Source: Oscillospiraceae bacterium (lineage in GTDB: Bacteria; Bacillota; Clostridia; Oscillospirales; Ruminococcaceae). From it: a stretch of 64,000 bases of DNA. Each line of letters starts with the position of its first letter. Position 1 is the first letter of the stretch. The notes beneath the pieces are model-generated. The model worked only from the letters and a program-made list of their open reading frames with translations, made no database searches and had not been told where the DNA came from. Below, piece after piece: positions 7,218 through 16,559 of this stretch. Location of the stretch: NCBI GenBank assembly GCA_017436575.1, contig JAFSCU010000001.1, positions 20,408 through 84,407 on the forward strand. Direction: 5' to 3'. A program made the translations under genes and the position numbers.

Positions 7218-8057
7218 TTAATCTTTCATCTGCTGAACAGCCTTGTAAACTTCACTTTTACTGAATTTTGTGCCTGCACTTACCTTTTTTGCAGCTTCGC
7301 TGACAGACATATTTTCATCTTCAATCAGCTGTAGTGCTTTCTGTGCCAGGTCTTCCAGACTGTCTTCAGTCTGTGGCGGGGCTGTATAGCCTTCCAGCAC
7401 CAGACAGAATTCGCCCTTTGGCGGATTTTCCTGATAGTAAGCCAGGGCATCACCTGTGGTGGTAAGGCGGATTTCTTCGTGAAGTTTTGTCAGCTCGCGC
7501 GCAATTGTCAGTTTGCGGTCTGTACCGAAATATGTGCAGAAATCCTGCAGTGTATTCAGCAGTTTATGCGGTGCTTCATAGAAAATCATAGTGCGTTTTT
7601 CGTGCACCAGGCTTTCCAGATGTTCCCTTCTCTGTTTTTTCACGGTGGACACAAAACCTTCAAAACAGAATCTGCCGGTGTCCTGACCGGATACACACAG
7701 TGCAGTAATAACAGCGCTTGGGCCTGGCACAGGCACCAGAGTAATGCCGGCAGCATGGGCCTGTTTTACCAGGATTTCACCCGGGTCACTGATACAAGGT
7801 GTGCCTGCATCAGAACACACTGCACAGGTTTCACCTGCCAGAACACGCTGGATAATATAGTCGCCTTTCTGGCGAAGATTATGTTCATAATAACTTACCA
7901 GAGGCTTTTTGATATCAAAATGATTCAGCAGTTTTACACTTACGCGTGTGTCTTCCGCCGCAATAAAATCTGCTTCCTCAAAAGCCTGTTTCATTCGTGG
8001 TGTCAGGTCGTTAAGATTGCCGATAGGTGTGGCAACAACATAGATTTTACCTGCCAT
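7218..8057 (-). CDS. rsmI: 16S rRNA (cytidine1402-2'-O)-methyltransferase
   Basis: 279 residues with the tetrapyrrole-methylase fold used by RsmI: ATPIGNLNDLT (9-19), AAEDTRVSVKLLNHF (about 34-48), CSDAGTPCISDPG (about 82-94), PGPSA and FYEAPHKLL. RsmI uses SAM to 2'-O-methylate C1402 in the decoding centre. A helical C-terminal extension (about 235-279) ends SKSEVYKAVQQMKD, as usual. It is followed by the phosphodiesterase and preceded by the tRNA methyltransferase, a common RNA-modification cluster in Firmicutes (where trmN6-like and rsmI are neighbours). Confidence 0.96.
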   Translation of the reverse strand: MAGKIYVVATPIGNLNDLTPRMKQAFEEADFIAAEDTRVSVKLLNHFDIKKPLVSYYEHNLRQKGDYIIQRVLAGETCAVCSDAGTPCISDPGEILVKQAHAAGITLVPVPGPSAVITALCVSGQDTGRFCFEGFVSTVKKQRREHLESLVHEKRTMIFYEAPHKLLNTLQDFCTYFGTDRKLTIARELTKLHEEIRLTTTGDALAYYQENPPKGEFCLVLEGYTAPPQTEDSLEDLAQKALQLIEDENMSVSEAAKKVSAGTKFSKSEVYKAVQQMKD

Positions 8058-8133
8058 ATTTCCTCCATTTTTATACTTTTTGTAATATTATGTAGATAAA
8101 TTACATTATTTCTGTTTTCAGAAAGCTGTTTGG

Positions 8134-8835
8134 TTATATTTTATTGTAAATTTTCAGCACTTCGTCACTGAAACCGCCATTATCATTTTCCATAATCAAA
8201 TCCGGCATAACAGTCAGAGACACGCCACCGTTTTTGCGGCCGTCTACCAGCACCAGCCAGGGATGTGGACTGTTTTTTTTCTGGCGGACAAAACGGATAA
8301 CCTTTGGCTCTATACGGTTTGATTTCATCGCATAGATTACCGCCGCCAGCTGGCTGGGACGCTGGCATATACACAGTTTGCCATTGTCTTTCAGCAGTTT
8401 GTAAGCGGCAGCAGCCACATCATTGTCTGTCAGTGTAAGCTGGTGTCGGAAAGATGCTTTTTTATCGTCATCTTTTGGTTTGCCTGCTGTAAAGTAAGGT
8501 GGATTGCAGGTGATTACATCAAACTGCATATCTGTCTGCCAGTGGCGGATATCCCGGTTTACAGCAACCATATTTTCAATATTGTTCAAGCGTATGCTTT
8601 CGTTTGTAAGGGCTGTGCCCTCTGCATCTATTTCCAGCGCCACGGCCAGTCCTTTGTGACCACGGTCTTTCCAGCGCAACGGAATAATACCACAGCCACT
8701 GCCTATATCCAGTGCTGTCTGGGCGTATTTCACACCACAGAAATCACTGAGAAGAAAAGCGTCTGTACCAAAGCGGTGGGTGGAGTTGATGCATACTTTC
8801 GTACCCTTTGCCAGGGTTTCAACTGTATAATTCAT
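8134..8835 (-). CDS. tRNA1(Val) (adenine37-N6)-methyltransferase-like protein
   Basis: 233 residues of the YfiC/TrmN6 group. SAM-binding motif I is LDIGSGCGIIPL (about 43-54) and the catalytic motif NPPYFTAG (about 110-117) is the N6-adenine type. The N-terminal KGTKVCINSTHRFGTDAFLL is characteristic of this family. E. coli TrmN6 modifies A37 of tRNA-Val; the precise target here is inferred. It lies directly upstream of rsmI. Confidence 0.9.
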   Translation of the reverse strand: MNYTVETLAKGTKVCINSTHRFGTDAFLLSDFCGVKYAQTALDIGSGCGIIPLRWKDRGHKGLAVALEIDAEGTALTNESIRLNNIENMVAVNRDIRHWQTDMQFDVITCNPPYFTAGKPKDDDKKASFRHQLTLTDNDVAAAAYKLLKDNGKLCICQRPSQLAAVIYAMKSNRIEPKVIRFVRQKKNSPHPWLVLVDGRKNGGVSLTVMPDLIMENDNGGFSDEVLKIYNKI

Positions 8836-8849
8836 ATAGATAAATAGTC

Positions 8850-8886
8850 AAAATCAATGGCCCAGAAACACTGTGCCATTGATTGT
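8850..8886 (-). terminator. Terminator after the DUF4015 gene
   Basis: Minus-strand stem AATCAATGGC/GCCATTGATT, then TTTTG. Confidence 0.75.
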
Positions 8887-8903
8887 TTTTCAGATTGTAT
8901 TTT

Positions 8904-10052
8904 TTATGATACGAAATAGCTGTCCATAGCCTGTGCGGTATCTGTATTCACACCATCTGTAACCCACAGTGCAACTGATGAAACATCATTGTTCTGTACC
9001 GCTGCCGGCAGCTGTACTGTCAACTGACCTATATCATAATCGGCACCTTTGGCAGTTACAACAATATTGTCTGCACCCAACTGATATGGGTGAACGATAT
9101 AGTGTGCATAATTGCCTTCCGGCTGAATTTCAGAATAATCCACCTGAAGTGCAGACCAGCCGCCTTTTGCAGATATTTTTGCCTCCAGAGTGCCCAGCAG
9201 ATTTTTCATATTTGCCAGCACCTGGTCAACAGATGCGCCAAAGTCGCGTTTGTCCAGACTGTATCCGGTAGGTGTGTGGAAACCGGCGAAAATAAATTCC
9301 TTTACGCCCTGTGACATAATTTCATCTGTAAGTGCCAGAAGATAATCCTGCATAATCTGACTGGCAGGGTTTGCCCAGGCTTTACCGCCCAAAGCTGCAC
9401 TGGAGTCCAGCCAGCGTGTGTCTGTACCCTGATACATAACAGCTGTGCTGCGTTCAACAGTGGAAATCATTTTGTCCATAAATGTGTATATGCGGGCAAC
9501 AGGAGTAATATCAGCAGCGGAAAGTTTGGCTGTCAGCAGAGACAGGTCCACAGTTTTATCAGCCACCAGCTGACTGCCATACTGATTCTGTGATGCATAC
9601 AGCAGGTTGCCGTCTTTGTTTTTCAAATCAAACACCAGGTGTGTGGCATTTTTTGCCTGCATCTGTGAAATAACGCTGTCTATACCGTTTTCTGTTGTCA
9701 GCAGATTTACATCGGCGTAGTAATATACTTTTGTTTTCTGTATTACGGGCGGCACAGTCACATTGTTTTCTGAATTATCAGGTATTTCTGATGGTTCAGG
9801 CTGTGGCTGAGACTCAACCGGCTGGGATACCACAGGCTGTGAAGATGTATCCGGCTGTGATGAAGAGCTGTCATCACCGGCACCGGACAGCATTGCCAGC
9901 AAAGGTTTGCCCAGCAGGAACCCCACCAGTACAAGAGCCAACACTATGCCGATTACAGGTATCAGCTGTTTTATCTTATAAACAGATGAAGTGGATGTGC
10001 CCATACTGTTTTTATATCTTTTGATTTTTACAGGTTTTTGTTTTCTTGCCAT
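8904..10052 (-). CDS. DUF4015-type putative glycoside hydrolase, membrane-anchored
   Basis: 382 residues. Basic N terminus, one membrane helix at about 32-50 (VIGIVLALVLVGFLLGKPLL), then a low-complexity Ser/Gln/Pro linker (about 60-95), then a TIM-barrel-like domain beginning KVYYYADVNLL with HLVFDLKNKDGNLLY, ITPVARIYTFMD and a catalytic-face-like ALQVDYSEIQPEG. The family is predicted to act on cell-wall polysaccharide; no activity is established. It lies 16 bp after the rnfA-like gene and probably shares its transcript, ending at the hairpin near 8870. Confidence 0.75.
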   Translation of the reverse strand: MARKQKPVKIKRYKNSMGTSTSSVYKIKQLIPVIGIVLALVLVGFLLGKPLLAMLSGAGDDSSSSQPDTSSQPVVSQPVESQPQPEPSEIPDNSENNVTVPPVIQKTKVYYYADVNLLTTENGIDSVISQMQAKNATHLVFDLKNKDGNLLYASQNQYGSQLVADKTVDLSLLTAKLSAADITPVARIYTFMDKMISTVERSTAVMYQGTDTRWLDSSAALGGKAWANPASQIMQDYLLALTDEIMSQGVKEFIFAGFHTPTGYSLDKRDFGASVDQVLANMKNLLGTLEAKISAKGGWSALQVDYSEIQPEGNYAHYIVHPYQLGADNIVVTAKGADYDIGQLTVQLPAAVQNNDVSSVALWVTDGVNTDTAQAMDSYFVS

Positions 10053-10068
10053 TAAAAATCTCCTTTTA

Positions 10069-10692
10069 TCAAAGAGCCATTGTATTGCCTGTCAGGCCGA
10101 AAATTGCCAGTGCAAGCACTGAAATATAGATAAGAGTAATAGGCAGACCACGGAAATGCTGTGGTACCATGTCATGATTGATTTTTCTTTCACCTTCACT
10201 GACAAGCAGCATAGCCAGCATATAACCGACACTGCTGCCCAGACCGAAACCGACAGTTTCCACAAAATTGAAACCACGGCCAAGGCTGAGAATAATTGTA
10301 CCTACTATTGCACTGTTGATGCTGGCACCTGTAAGGGAGTAGACAATTCTTTTGAAAGTGGAGCGTTTAAGCACAATACCCAACAGAAGGACCACCACAA
10401 TATAGCTGACAGCACAGCATGCAACAATAATTACAGGAGTGATAAATCTGGCGTAATATGCCAGTGGACTGCTGTAAACAAGAGGCACTGCAAAATATGC
10501 CAGTATGCTGTTTACAAGCTGGAAAAATGTAAGTGCTGTACAGAAATAAAGTGTGTCTTTACGAGGGTCATTTATCATACGCAAGCCTGTGGAAAGCCCC
10601 AGACCGCGTGCAAAGATAACATTTTCTGCACCGATAGCCAGAACAGAGTAGGAGAAGAATGTAAAAATATGATTCATAAGTGTACTATTCAT
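10069..10692 (-). CDS. RnfA/NqrE-type electron transport membrane subunit
   Basis: About 207 residues with six membrane helices. The family signature is seen in VLAIGAENVIFARGLGLS (near 17-34, matching the canonical NVVFAxxLGLS) and near GASINSAIVGTIIL. In complete Rnf/Nqr complexes this subunit carries part of a membrane-bound iron site. The ATG at 10692 has AGGAGG 9 nt upstream and overlaps the stop of the upstream gene by 8 nt; the ATG at 10701 is too close to the ribosome site. The neighbours are RnfE- and RnfD-like, but RnfB, C and G are absent. Confidence 0.85.
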   Translation of the reverse strand: MNSTLMNHIFTFFSYSVLAIGAENVIFARGLGLSTGLRMINDPRKDTLYFCTALTFFQLVNSILAYFAVPLVYSSPLAYYARFITPVIIVACCAVSYIVVVLLLGIVLKRSTFKRIVYSLTGASINSAIVGTIILSLGRGFNFVETVGFGLGSSVGYMLAMLLVSEGERKINHDMVPQHFRGLPITLIYISVLALAIFGLTGNTMAL

Positions 10693-11338
10693 ACATTGCA
10701 TCCTCCTTTATCAGTCTTTCTTTGTAAAGATTTACACAGAGACTCCACACCGCTGAAATAAGGCCGATAATAAGATAACCGCCAAATGGTTTATCTGCCA
10801 TAGGAAGCAGTGCAACAGACATAATCTGTCTGCCTGCCACTGTACCAAAAGCCAGGAACTCACGCAGGCAGCCCAGCAGCATACAGGCCAGCACAAAGCC
10901 TGCCGTATTTCTCAGGCCATTGATGATGGAGTATGTAAAAGATTCTTTTCTTGTTTTTTCAAAGTTTTTTACTATAAGTGGGTCAACAACCAGGATTGGC
11001 AGATATACCCCCAGTGAAAAAGCTGTTACGCCCATAATTTTGTACATAACGTAATATGCCCCACCGAAAACCAAGGCAGAAACCATCGGATAGAAAAATG
11101 TTTTCAGTGGTACTGACATGCGGCGTGTAACCAGTGAAGTGATAACACGGGTAGGTGTCAGCAGCATAACAACCATAAGTGACAGTATAAAGCTGTTTTT
11201 AAATGTAGTTGCTGCAACTGCCAGTGGTGCCAGTGCAAGACCTTTTATAAACACAGGATTTGAAAGTGTAATCTTTCTTTTTCTTACAGTATCATCCCAG
11301 TTAAGGAGTTCTTCATGGATTTTTTTCTGTCTGTCCAT
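10685..11338 (-). CDS. RnfE/NqrD-type electron transport membrane subunit
   Basis: 217 residues, about six membrane helices, with NPVFIKGLALAPLAVAATTFKN (27-48) corresponding to the RnfE N-terminal NPVLVxxLGLCPxLAVT motif, and LPILVVDPLIVKNFE further on. The canonical cysteine in the first motif (LGLCP) is replaced: here LALAP has no cysteine, which matters because that cysteine helps bind the intramembrane iron centre in Rnf/Nqr. The start overlaps the rnfD stop by 1 nt. Confidence 0.82.
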   Translation of the reverse strand: MDRQKKIHEELLNWDDTVRKRKITLSNPVFIKGLALAPLAVAATTFKNSFILSLMVVMLLTPTRVITSLVTRRMSVPLKTFFYPMVSALVFGGAYYVMYKIMGVTAFSLGVYLPILVVDPLIVKNFEKTRKESFTYSIINGLRNTAGFVLACMLLGCLREFLAFGTVAGRQIMSVALLPMADKPFGGYLIIGLISAVWSLCVNLYKERLIKEDAMYE

Positions 11339-12555
11339 TATTTACCTCCTTTATATCTTTCTTCAAATTCACGCAGTGCCTGTTCCATATCTATGGTCTG
11401 GGTTGAAAAATCAACCTGGTCAATTTCGTCTTCTGCGCGGCTGATTATGTCCAGTGTAGTTGTGGCATCCATTTCCTTTGGCTGTTTTGGTTGTTTTACA
11501 GCTTTTACAGTTTTTTCTGCCACAGCTTCCTTTCTGTACAGTTTCTTGCCGTTTGGTTCAGACTGGTGTTTTGAAGCAGTTTTTTCAGCTTTAACCTGTT
11601 CTTTTGCAGGCTTGTCTTCTTTTGTGCTGTCTTCTGTTTTCTTTTCAAACAGTCTGTCCCAATAACCTTCTGTGGCATTAACCAGCAGCAACGCAAAGCA
11701 GCCGCCAATTTCGTAACTGCCATAATATCTGAACAGCATTGTCAGCAACCCTGTCAGAACACCAAAAACAAGTTTTGCCCTTGGATTTTTAGGTGTGGTG
11801 GCAGGTTCATTCATCATAAACACTGCATAGAACACAATGGCACTGCACAGGATTTCGTATTTAAGGCTGTACAGGCGTGATACACCATAAATTCGTGGAA
11901 AAGCCAGTGAAAAGGCAGTGCAGGTAGCCAGAAATGACACCGGAATATGCCATGTAATCTGTTTTGTAGCCAACAGGAATATACCAATAGCAACAATAAC
12001 CAATACAAAAGACGAACCCATTGCAGCAGGGTGATTGCCCAGCAGCAGGTCGAATGTGGAAATATATGGCAGACCGCCCAGTTTAATCTGGGAGGAACCC
12101 GTAAGAGCGCTTTGTGCTGCACCTGTCCAGAAATTAACAGATGTAAGAGGTGCAACAGCTTTGAAAACTTCATTAGGCCAGTTTACAGCTGCAACACACA
12201 TTGCCAGGGCTGCCAGGCTGAAAGGATAGGAATCTTTGCCGCCAAAGGCGTGTTTGCCCACCATAACAGTAAGGGCAACAGTAACCACAACTATGTACAG
12301 TGGCACTGAAACAGGCAGCATCATTGCAAAGGTAAGGGCTGCAACAGCACTGCTTTTATCATCAGCATCTATTTCCTGTTTGCGGATAACAGCCATGGCC
12401 ACGTCAACGATACGGGCTGTTATAAAAGCTGCGCCGCATACCAGCAGTACACGGGCTGAATATATGAAACTGGCACAGATAATAAGCGGTGCCAAGGCCA
12501 GCATCATATAGTCATAGTGTTGCCGGTAATTGTTTTTATATGTCTGTGAATTCAT
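11338..12555 (-). CDS. RnfD/NqrB-type subunit with charged C-terminal extension
   Basis: 405 residues. The first 300 hold about nine membrane helices and RnfD-type features (LTFAMMLPVSVPLYIVVV, FGGKDSYPFSLAALAM, LLLGNHPAAMGSSF). The expected flavinylation motif (S-G/A-A-T) is not clear; the aligned stretch reads AAQSALTGSSQIKLGG. Residues about 305-405 form a Lys/Glu-rich tail ending EFEERYKGGK that is not part of normal RnfD. Together with the E- and A-like genes it forms a minimal membrane core without the Fe-S/flavin subunits B, C and G. It starts 12 bp after rpe. Confidence 0.8.
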   Translation of the reverse strand: MNSQTYKNNYRQHYDYMMLALAPLIICASFIYSARVLLVCGAAFITARIVDVAMAVIRKQEIDADDKSSAVAALTFAMMLPVSVPLYIVVVTVALTVMVGKHAFGGKDSYPFSLAALAMCVAAVNWPNEVFKAVAPLTSVNFWTGAAQSALTGSSQIKLGGLPYISTFDLLLGNHPAAMGSSFVLVIVAIGIFLLATKQITWHIPVSFLATCTAFSLAFPRIYGVSRLYSLKYEILCSAIVFYAVFMMNEPATTPKNPRAKLVFGVLTGLLTMLFRYYGSYEIGGCFALLLVNATEGYWDRLFEKKTEDSTKEDKPAKEQVKAEKTASKHQSEPNGKKLYRKEAVAEKTVKAVKQPKQPKEMDATTTLDIISRAEDEIDQVDFSTQTIDMEQALREFEERYKGGK

Positions 12556-12567
12556 TTAATATCTCTC

Positions 12568-13218
12568 TTATTCTTTAAGTTTTGCAATAGCTTCTGCCAC
12601 ATTTTCTGCACCGAAAACATAGCTGCCTGCTACCAGCAGGTTGGCACCGGCATATTTGCACATAACTGCAGTTTCAGCGTTGATACCGCCATCAACTTCA
12701 ATCAGCAGGTCTTTCAGGCCCAGCTGTTTTGCTTTGCCGTGAACTCGTGCAATTTTGTCCACTGCAACCGGCATAAATTTCTGTCCGTCAAAGCCCGGTT
12801 CAACACTCATAATCAGAACAAGGTCAACTTTGTCGATATATTTGTAAACTTCGCTTGTAGGTGTTGCAGGTTTGATAACGATGCCTGCTTTTTTACCACA
12901 GGATTTGATGATGTTTATAGTTTCCATAACATCACTGTCGCTTTCCAGATGGAAAGAAACCAGGTCTGCACCTGCGTCACAGAACTGTTTTGCATACAGA
13001 TGTGGTTTGCTGATCATCAGATGTACATCAAAAAATGCATCTGATTTTTTGCGCAGGGATTTAACCACCGGAATACCCAGTGAAATATTTGGAACAAAAT
13101 GACCATCCATAACGTCAATATGCAGCATATCTGCACCGGCGTCAATAACCATCTGACAATCTTTTTCAAGATTTGCAAAGTCAGCTGAAAGAATAGAAGG
13201 TGATACTTTGATACTCAT
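12568..13218 (-). CDS. rpe: Ribulose-phosphate 3-epimerase
   Basis: 216 residues, full length. Interconverts ribulose-5-P and xylulose-5-P in the pentose phosphate pathway. Signatures: SPSILSADFANL (7-18), HIDVMDGHFVPNIS (33-46) with the metal-binding His/Asp, VHLMISKPH, MSVEPGFDGQKF (about 141-152) and VDGGINAET (about 175-183). It probably heads the transcript that continues into the Rnf-like genes; the association may be simply co-transcription. Confidence 0.97.
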   Translation of the reverse strand: MSIKVSPSILSADFANLEKDCQMVIDAGADMLHIDVMDGHFVPNISLGIPVVKSLRKKSDAFFDVHLMISKPHLYAKQFCDAGADLVSFHLESDSDVMETINIIKSCGKKAGIVIKPATPTSEVYKYIDKVDLVLIMSVEPGFDGQKFMPVAVDKIARVHGKAKQLGLKDLLIEVDGGINAETAVMCKYAGANLLVAGSYVFGAENVAEAIAKLKE

Positions 13219-13424
13219 AATTTATTACCTCACTTTTAGTGTTATATGTGAAAATGAACATAATTATCCATAATAATTAATTATACATATTTTTATATGA
13301 AAAATCAATTTTTCCGGCAAAAATTTACAATTAATCTATAAAATTAACACAATCATCAGCTTCTTCCACATATTGACAACTATGTTAAAATAGAATTAAA
13401 GATATTTTGAACGGAGGAACAAAA

Positions 13425-14519
13425 ATGCTTAAAAAATCTACTTCCCTGCTGGGCTTTGGCTGTATGAGACTGCCACAGACACCTGAAGGAAAAATCGACT
13501 ATGAACACGCACAGAAAATGGTGGACTACGCATACGAAAACGGCGTAAACTACTTTGATACAGCGTGGAACTACCACAACGAAGAAAGCGAGCTGTTCAT
13601 CGGTCAGGCACTGAAAAAATACCCAAGAGACAGCTTTATTCTGGCAACAAAAATGCCTGTTTTCAAACTGGAAAACCCTGAAATGACAGCAACAGTTTTC
13701 AACAGACAGTTGGAAAAATGCCAGGTGGAATACTTTGATAACTACCTGTGCCACTCTATGAACAGAGACAGCTGGCAGAAAGCAAAGGATTTCAAAGTTG
13801 TTGAATATCTGACAGAACAGAAAAAAGCCGGCAAAATCAAAAATCTTGGTTTCTCATTCCACGATTCTGCAGACCAGCTGGAAGGTATTCTGGACTACAC
13901 TGACTGGGATTTTGTACAGCTGCAGCTGAACTATTATGACGTGGCCACAGGCGACGCACAGCAGCTGATTGACATCTGCAACAAACGCAACATTCCTATC
14001 ATCGTTATGGAACCTATCAGAGGTGGTTTCCTGTCCAGATGTGTACCTGCTGCCATTGAAAAAATTGACGCAGCATACGGCGAAAACAAAGCCAGCAGTC
14101 TGGCACTGAGCTATGTATTCAACATTCCTGGTGTTGCAGTAACACTTTCCGGTATGAGCTGTATGGACCATGTGGTTGACAATGTAAACACAGCAAAGAA
14201 CCCTATCCCAATGGACGAAAAAGCAAAAGAAGTTATCGACGGCGTTCTGGCTGAAATCAAAGCTTTCAAAACAGTGCCTTGCACAAAATGTGCTTACTGC
14301 ATGCCTTGCCCTGCAGGTCTGGACATTCCTGGCATCTTTGCCCTGTACAACGATTTCAAACTGTTCGGCAACAAGTTTGCATTCAAGAGAGAAATGGACA
14401 AAATGGAAGTAAAACCGGGCGACTGTATTTCTTGCGGCAACTGTATGAACGCCTGCCCACAGAGACTGGAAATTCCACAGCTGATGCAGGATATCCAGGC
14501 TGAATTTGATGCACTGTAA
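13425..14519 (+). CDS. Aldo/keto reductase with C-terminal 4Fe-4S domain
   Basis: 364 residues from the ATG at 13425, which follows a GGAGG site; an upstream ATG would add six residues. N-terminal AKR barrel: GFGCMRLPQT, NYFDTAWNYHN with the catalytic Asp/Tyr, ATKMPVF with Lys, and LCHSMNRDSW. C-terminal ferredoxin-like part: CTKCAYCMPCP (near 285) and CISCGNCMNACP (near 337). Such proteins are common in anaerobes, probably taking electrons from ferredoxin; substrate unknown. It heads a plus-strand run with a TIGR01906 membrane protein and a LUD protein. Confidence 0.9.
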   Translation: MLKKSTSLLGFGCMRLPQTPEGKIDYEHAQKMVDYAYENGVNYFDTAWNYHNEESELFIGQALKKYPRDSFILATKMPVFKLENPEMTATVFNRQLEKCQVEYFDNYLCHSMNRDSWQKAKDFKVVEYLTEQKKAGKIKNLGFSFHDSADQLEGILDYTDWDFVQLQLNYYDVATGDAQQLIDICNKRNIPIIVMEPIRGGFLSRCVPAAIEKIDAAYGENKASSLALSYVFNIPGVAVTLSGMSCMDHVVDNVNTAKNPIPMDEKAKEVIDGVLAEIKAFKTVPCTKCAYCMPCPAGLDIPGIFALYNDFKLFGNKFAFKREMDKMEVKPGDCISCGNCMNACPQRLEIPQLMQDIQAEFDAL

Positions 14520-14528
14520 TCTGATATT

Positions 14529-15206
14529 ATGAAAAAGTTTCTTTACAGTTTTTCAATGATATGCACAATGGTGTTCTGCATACTGTTTTCAGTTTTCACA
14601 GTGGCAAACACAAACAGCTTTTACACAGAGCAATATGCCGCGGTAAATGCTGAAAAAGCCACAGGTATGTCTATGGAAGACCTGGACAAAACAACCGCAA
14701 TGTTGCTGGATTATCTGAACGACAGACGCGATGACCTGGATTTGCAGGTGGAAAAATGGGGCGAAGCGAAGCTGGTTTTCAACGAAAGGGAAATCAGCCA
14801 TATGGTTGATGTAAAAAACCTGTACGCCACCGCCGCAAAGGTGATGTATATTTCCCTTGCTCTTGCCCTTATAATTATGGCATATCTTTTCAAAAAAGAC
14901 GGTAAGGCACAGTTTTTCATCTCTGCTGTAAAAGGATACAAAACTTCTCTGGCAGTGGCAATTATACTGTGCGTAATATTTGGCGTAGCTTTTACTGTCG
15001 GTTTTAACAGTTTCTGGACACTTTTCCACGAAATAGTGTTTACCAATGATTTGTGGCTGCTGGACCCAAGAACCAGCACAATGATAAATATGTACCCGCT
15101 GCCTTTCTGGCTGGCTATGTGTACAGATATGCTGATAAGGTTTGCAGTTATATTCATCGCTATTTTCCCTGTTCTGAACACTATGAAAAAGTATTTCACC
15201 CGATAG
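14529..15206 (+). CDS. TIGR01906/DUF1461 integral membrane protein
   Basis: 225 residues. N-terminal helix at about 7-28, further helices at about 98-115, 137-158 and 195-215. The hallmark FHEIVFTNDLWLLDPRT followed by MINMYPLPFW (about 163-190) identifies the family; function unknown. It starts 9 bp after the reductase stop and 9 bp before the LUD gene, so it is mid-operon. Confidence 0.85.
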   Translation: MKKFLYSFSMICTMVFCILFSVFTVANTNSFYTEQYAAVNAEKATGMSMEDLDKTTAMLLDYLNDRRDDLDLQVEKWGEAKLVFNEREISHMVDVKNLYATAAKVMYISLALALIIMAYLFKKDGKAQFFISAVKGYKTSLAVAIILCVIFGVAFTVGFNSFWTLFHEIVFTNDLWLLDPRTSTMINMYPLPFWLAMCTDMLIRFAVIFIAIFPVLNTMKKYFTR

Positions 15207-15215
15207 GAGACAAAT

Positions 15216-15821
15216 ATGGATTTTTCAGTTATCAAAGCCAATCTTGAGAAAAAAGGATATGCAGTTTCTGCCTTTGAAACAGCAGCAGAAGCCGCAGAAT
15301 ATATGGCAGAAAAAATAAAAAACACCACTGTAGGTATCGGTGGCAGTATGACTGTAAAACAGATGAATCTGTTTGAAATACTGTCCGTTGAAAACGATGT
15401 AAACTGGCACTGGCAGTTAAAGGAAGGTCAGACCGCTGCCCAGGCATACAGCGGGGCCAGAAATGCATCTGTTTATATTTCATCTGTAAACGGTATTGCC
15501 GAAACAGGTGAAATCATAAATATAGACGGCACCGGTAACCGAGTGGCTGAAACTATTTACAATCACGAAAAAGTTTATCTGCTGGTGGGCAAAAACAAAA
15601 TCGCACCGGATTTTGAAAAAGCTATGTGGCGCGCAAGAAATATTGCTTCACCTAAAAATGCACAGAGAATAGGTGTTGCTACACCATGTGCCGCAAAAGG
15701 CGACAAATGCTATGACTGTTCAAGTCCGGCAAGAATCTGCCGTGCATTCCTGACATTTATGGAAAAACCAAACGGCTGCAAATGCGAAATAATTCTTATT
15801 AATGAAGAATTGGGCTATTAA
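15216..15821 (+). CDS. LUD-domain protein (LutC-like)
   Basis: 201 residues, a stand-alone LUD (DUF162) domain: VGIGGSMTVKQMNLFEIL (39-56), SSVNGIAETGEIINIDGTGNR (about 89-109), VYLLVGKNKIAPDF (about 119-132), and a Cys-rich stretch GDKCYDCSSPARIC (about 167-180). LUD proteins include the LutC subunit of lactate oxidation, but no LutA/LutB is nearby, so a lactate role is not supported. Last gene before a strong terminator. Confidence 0.85.
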   Translation: MDFSVIKANLEKKGYAVSAFETAAEAAEYMAEKIKNTTVGIGGSMTVKQMNLFEILSVENDVNWHWQLKEGQTAAQAYSGARNASVYISSVNGIAETGEIINIDGTGNRVAETIYNHEKVYLLVGKNKIAPDFEKAMWRARNIASPKNAQRIGVATPCAAKGDKCYDCSSPARICRAFLTFMEKPNGCKCEIILINEELGY

Positions 15822-15827
15822 AAGTTT

Positions 15828-15858
15828 AAAGACGGAGTGAAATTCACTCCGTCTTTTT
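15828..15858 (+). terminator. Terminator after the LUD gene
   Basis: Stem GACGGAGTGA/TCACTCCGTC with a 3-nt loop, A-run before and TTTTTT after. It also faces the lipoprotein gene ending at 15858 and can serve both. Confidence 0.9.
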
Positions 15859-16559
15859 TATTCGCACACATTACACACAGCTTTATGCTGCTCTGACACT
15901 TTGTCAATATAATTGGCAACTGACCTTTCCTGCCGGGGTATTGCAAATATATCAAGCAAACAGTTTTCAAAATCTATATCTGTCTGATATCTTTTCCCGT
16001 CCAGCACAATGATATTCCCATCATAACCGACCATTATTTCTCCGTCCGTATGTTCAAGATATATAAAGCGAAGATTGTTCAACGGAAAAGCCTTATCCGT
16101 CTCTGTCTTTCTGCTTATATTTATTAATTGCACTATCTGTTCGATATGCATTTGCATTTCACTTTGTATAAGCAGAGGGTTGCCAATCAATCTTTCACCA
16201 CAGTCAAACGTTATTTCATAGCCGGGGATAGTCTGTGTTCTGTGTCCAGTTATTTTTTCATCAAGCCCTATGGGGTTATCTGTGGAAGATAGCAGTACCT
16301 TTGCAACTTTATCTTTTTCATAGACTACAAATATTCTGATTTCTTTTTCCGGCTCCAGCCAGCAATCATAGTTTTCATAAACCAATACCGGCTCTCCCCA
16401 ACTTTTTATCAAGGTGCTTCTTCTCTCGCTCTCCAGTAATTTTCTGTTTTGCTCTGCTGTATTGGTAACTACTGTTTCTATCTGCGGAAAATCTGTATTG
16501 GATGAGCAGGCAGTAAAACACATAACAATCAGTAAAATAGATAAACCTGTCTTTTTCAT
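15858..16559 (-). CDS. Hypothetical lipoprotein
   Basis: 233 residues with a signal peptide and lipobox FTAC (Cys18). The mature part (ETVVTNTAEQNRKLLESERR, SWGEPVLVYENYDCWLEP) begins like small clostridial lipoproteins that follow sensory genes; the rest is unrecognised. Four further cysteines (in FDCGE, FENCL and the terminal CNVC) are present. Its ATG overlaps by 4 nt the stop of the double XRE membrane regulator, so the lipoprotein is likely part of the same signalling unit on the outer face of the membrane. Confidence 0.75.
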   Translation of the reverse strand: MKKTGLSILLIVMCFTACSSNTDFPQIETVVTNTAEQNRKLLESERRSTLIKSWGEPVLVYENYDCWLEPEKEIRIFVVYEKDKVAKVLLSSTDNPIGLDEKITGHRTQTIPGYEITFDCGERLIGNPLLIQSEMQMHIEQIVQLINISRKTETDKAFPLNNLRFIYLEHTDGEIMVGYDGNIIVLDGKRYQTDIDFENCLLDIFAIPRQERSVANYIDKVSEQHKAVCNVCE

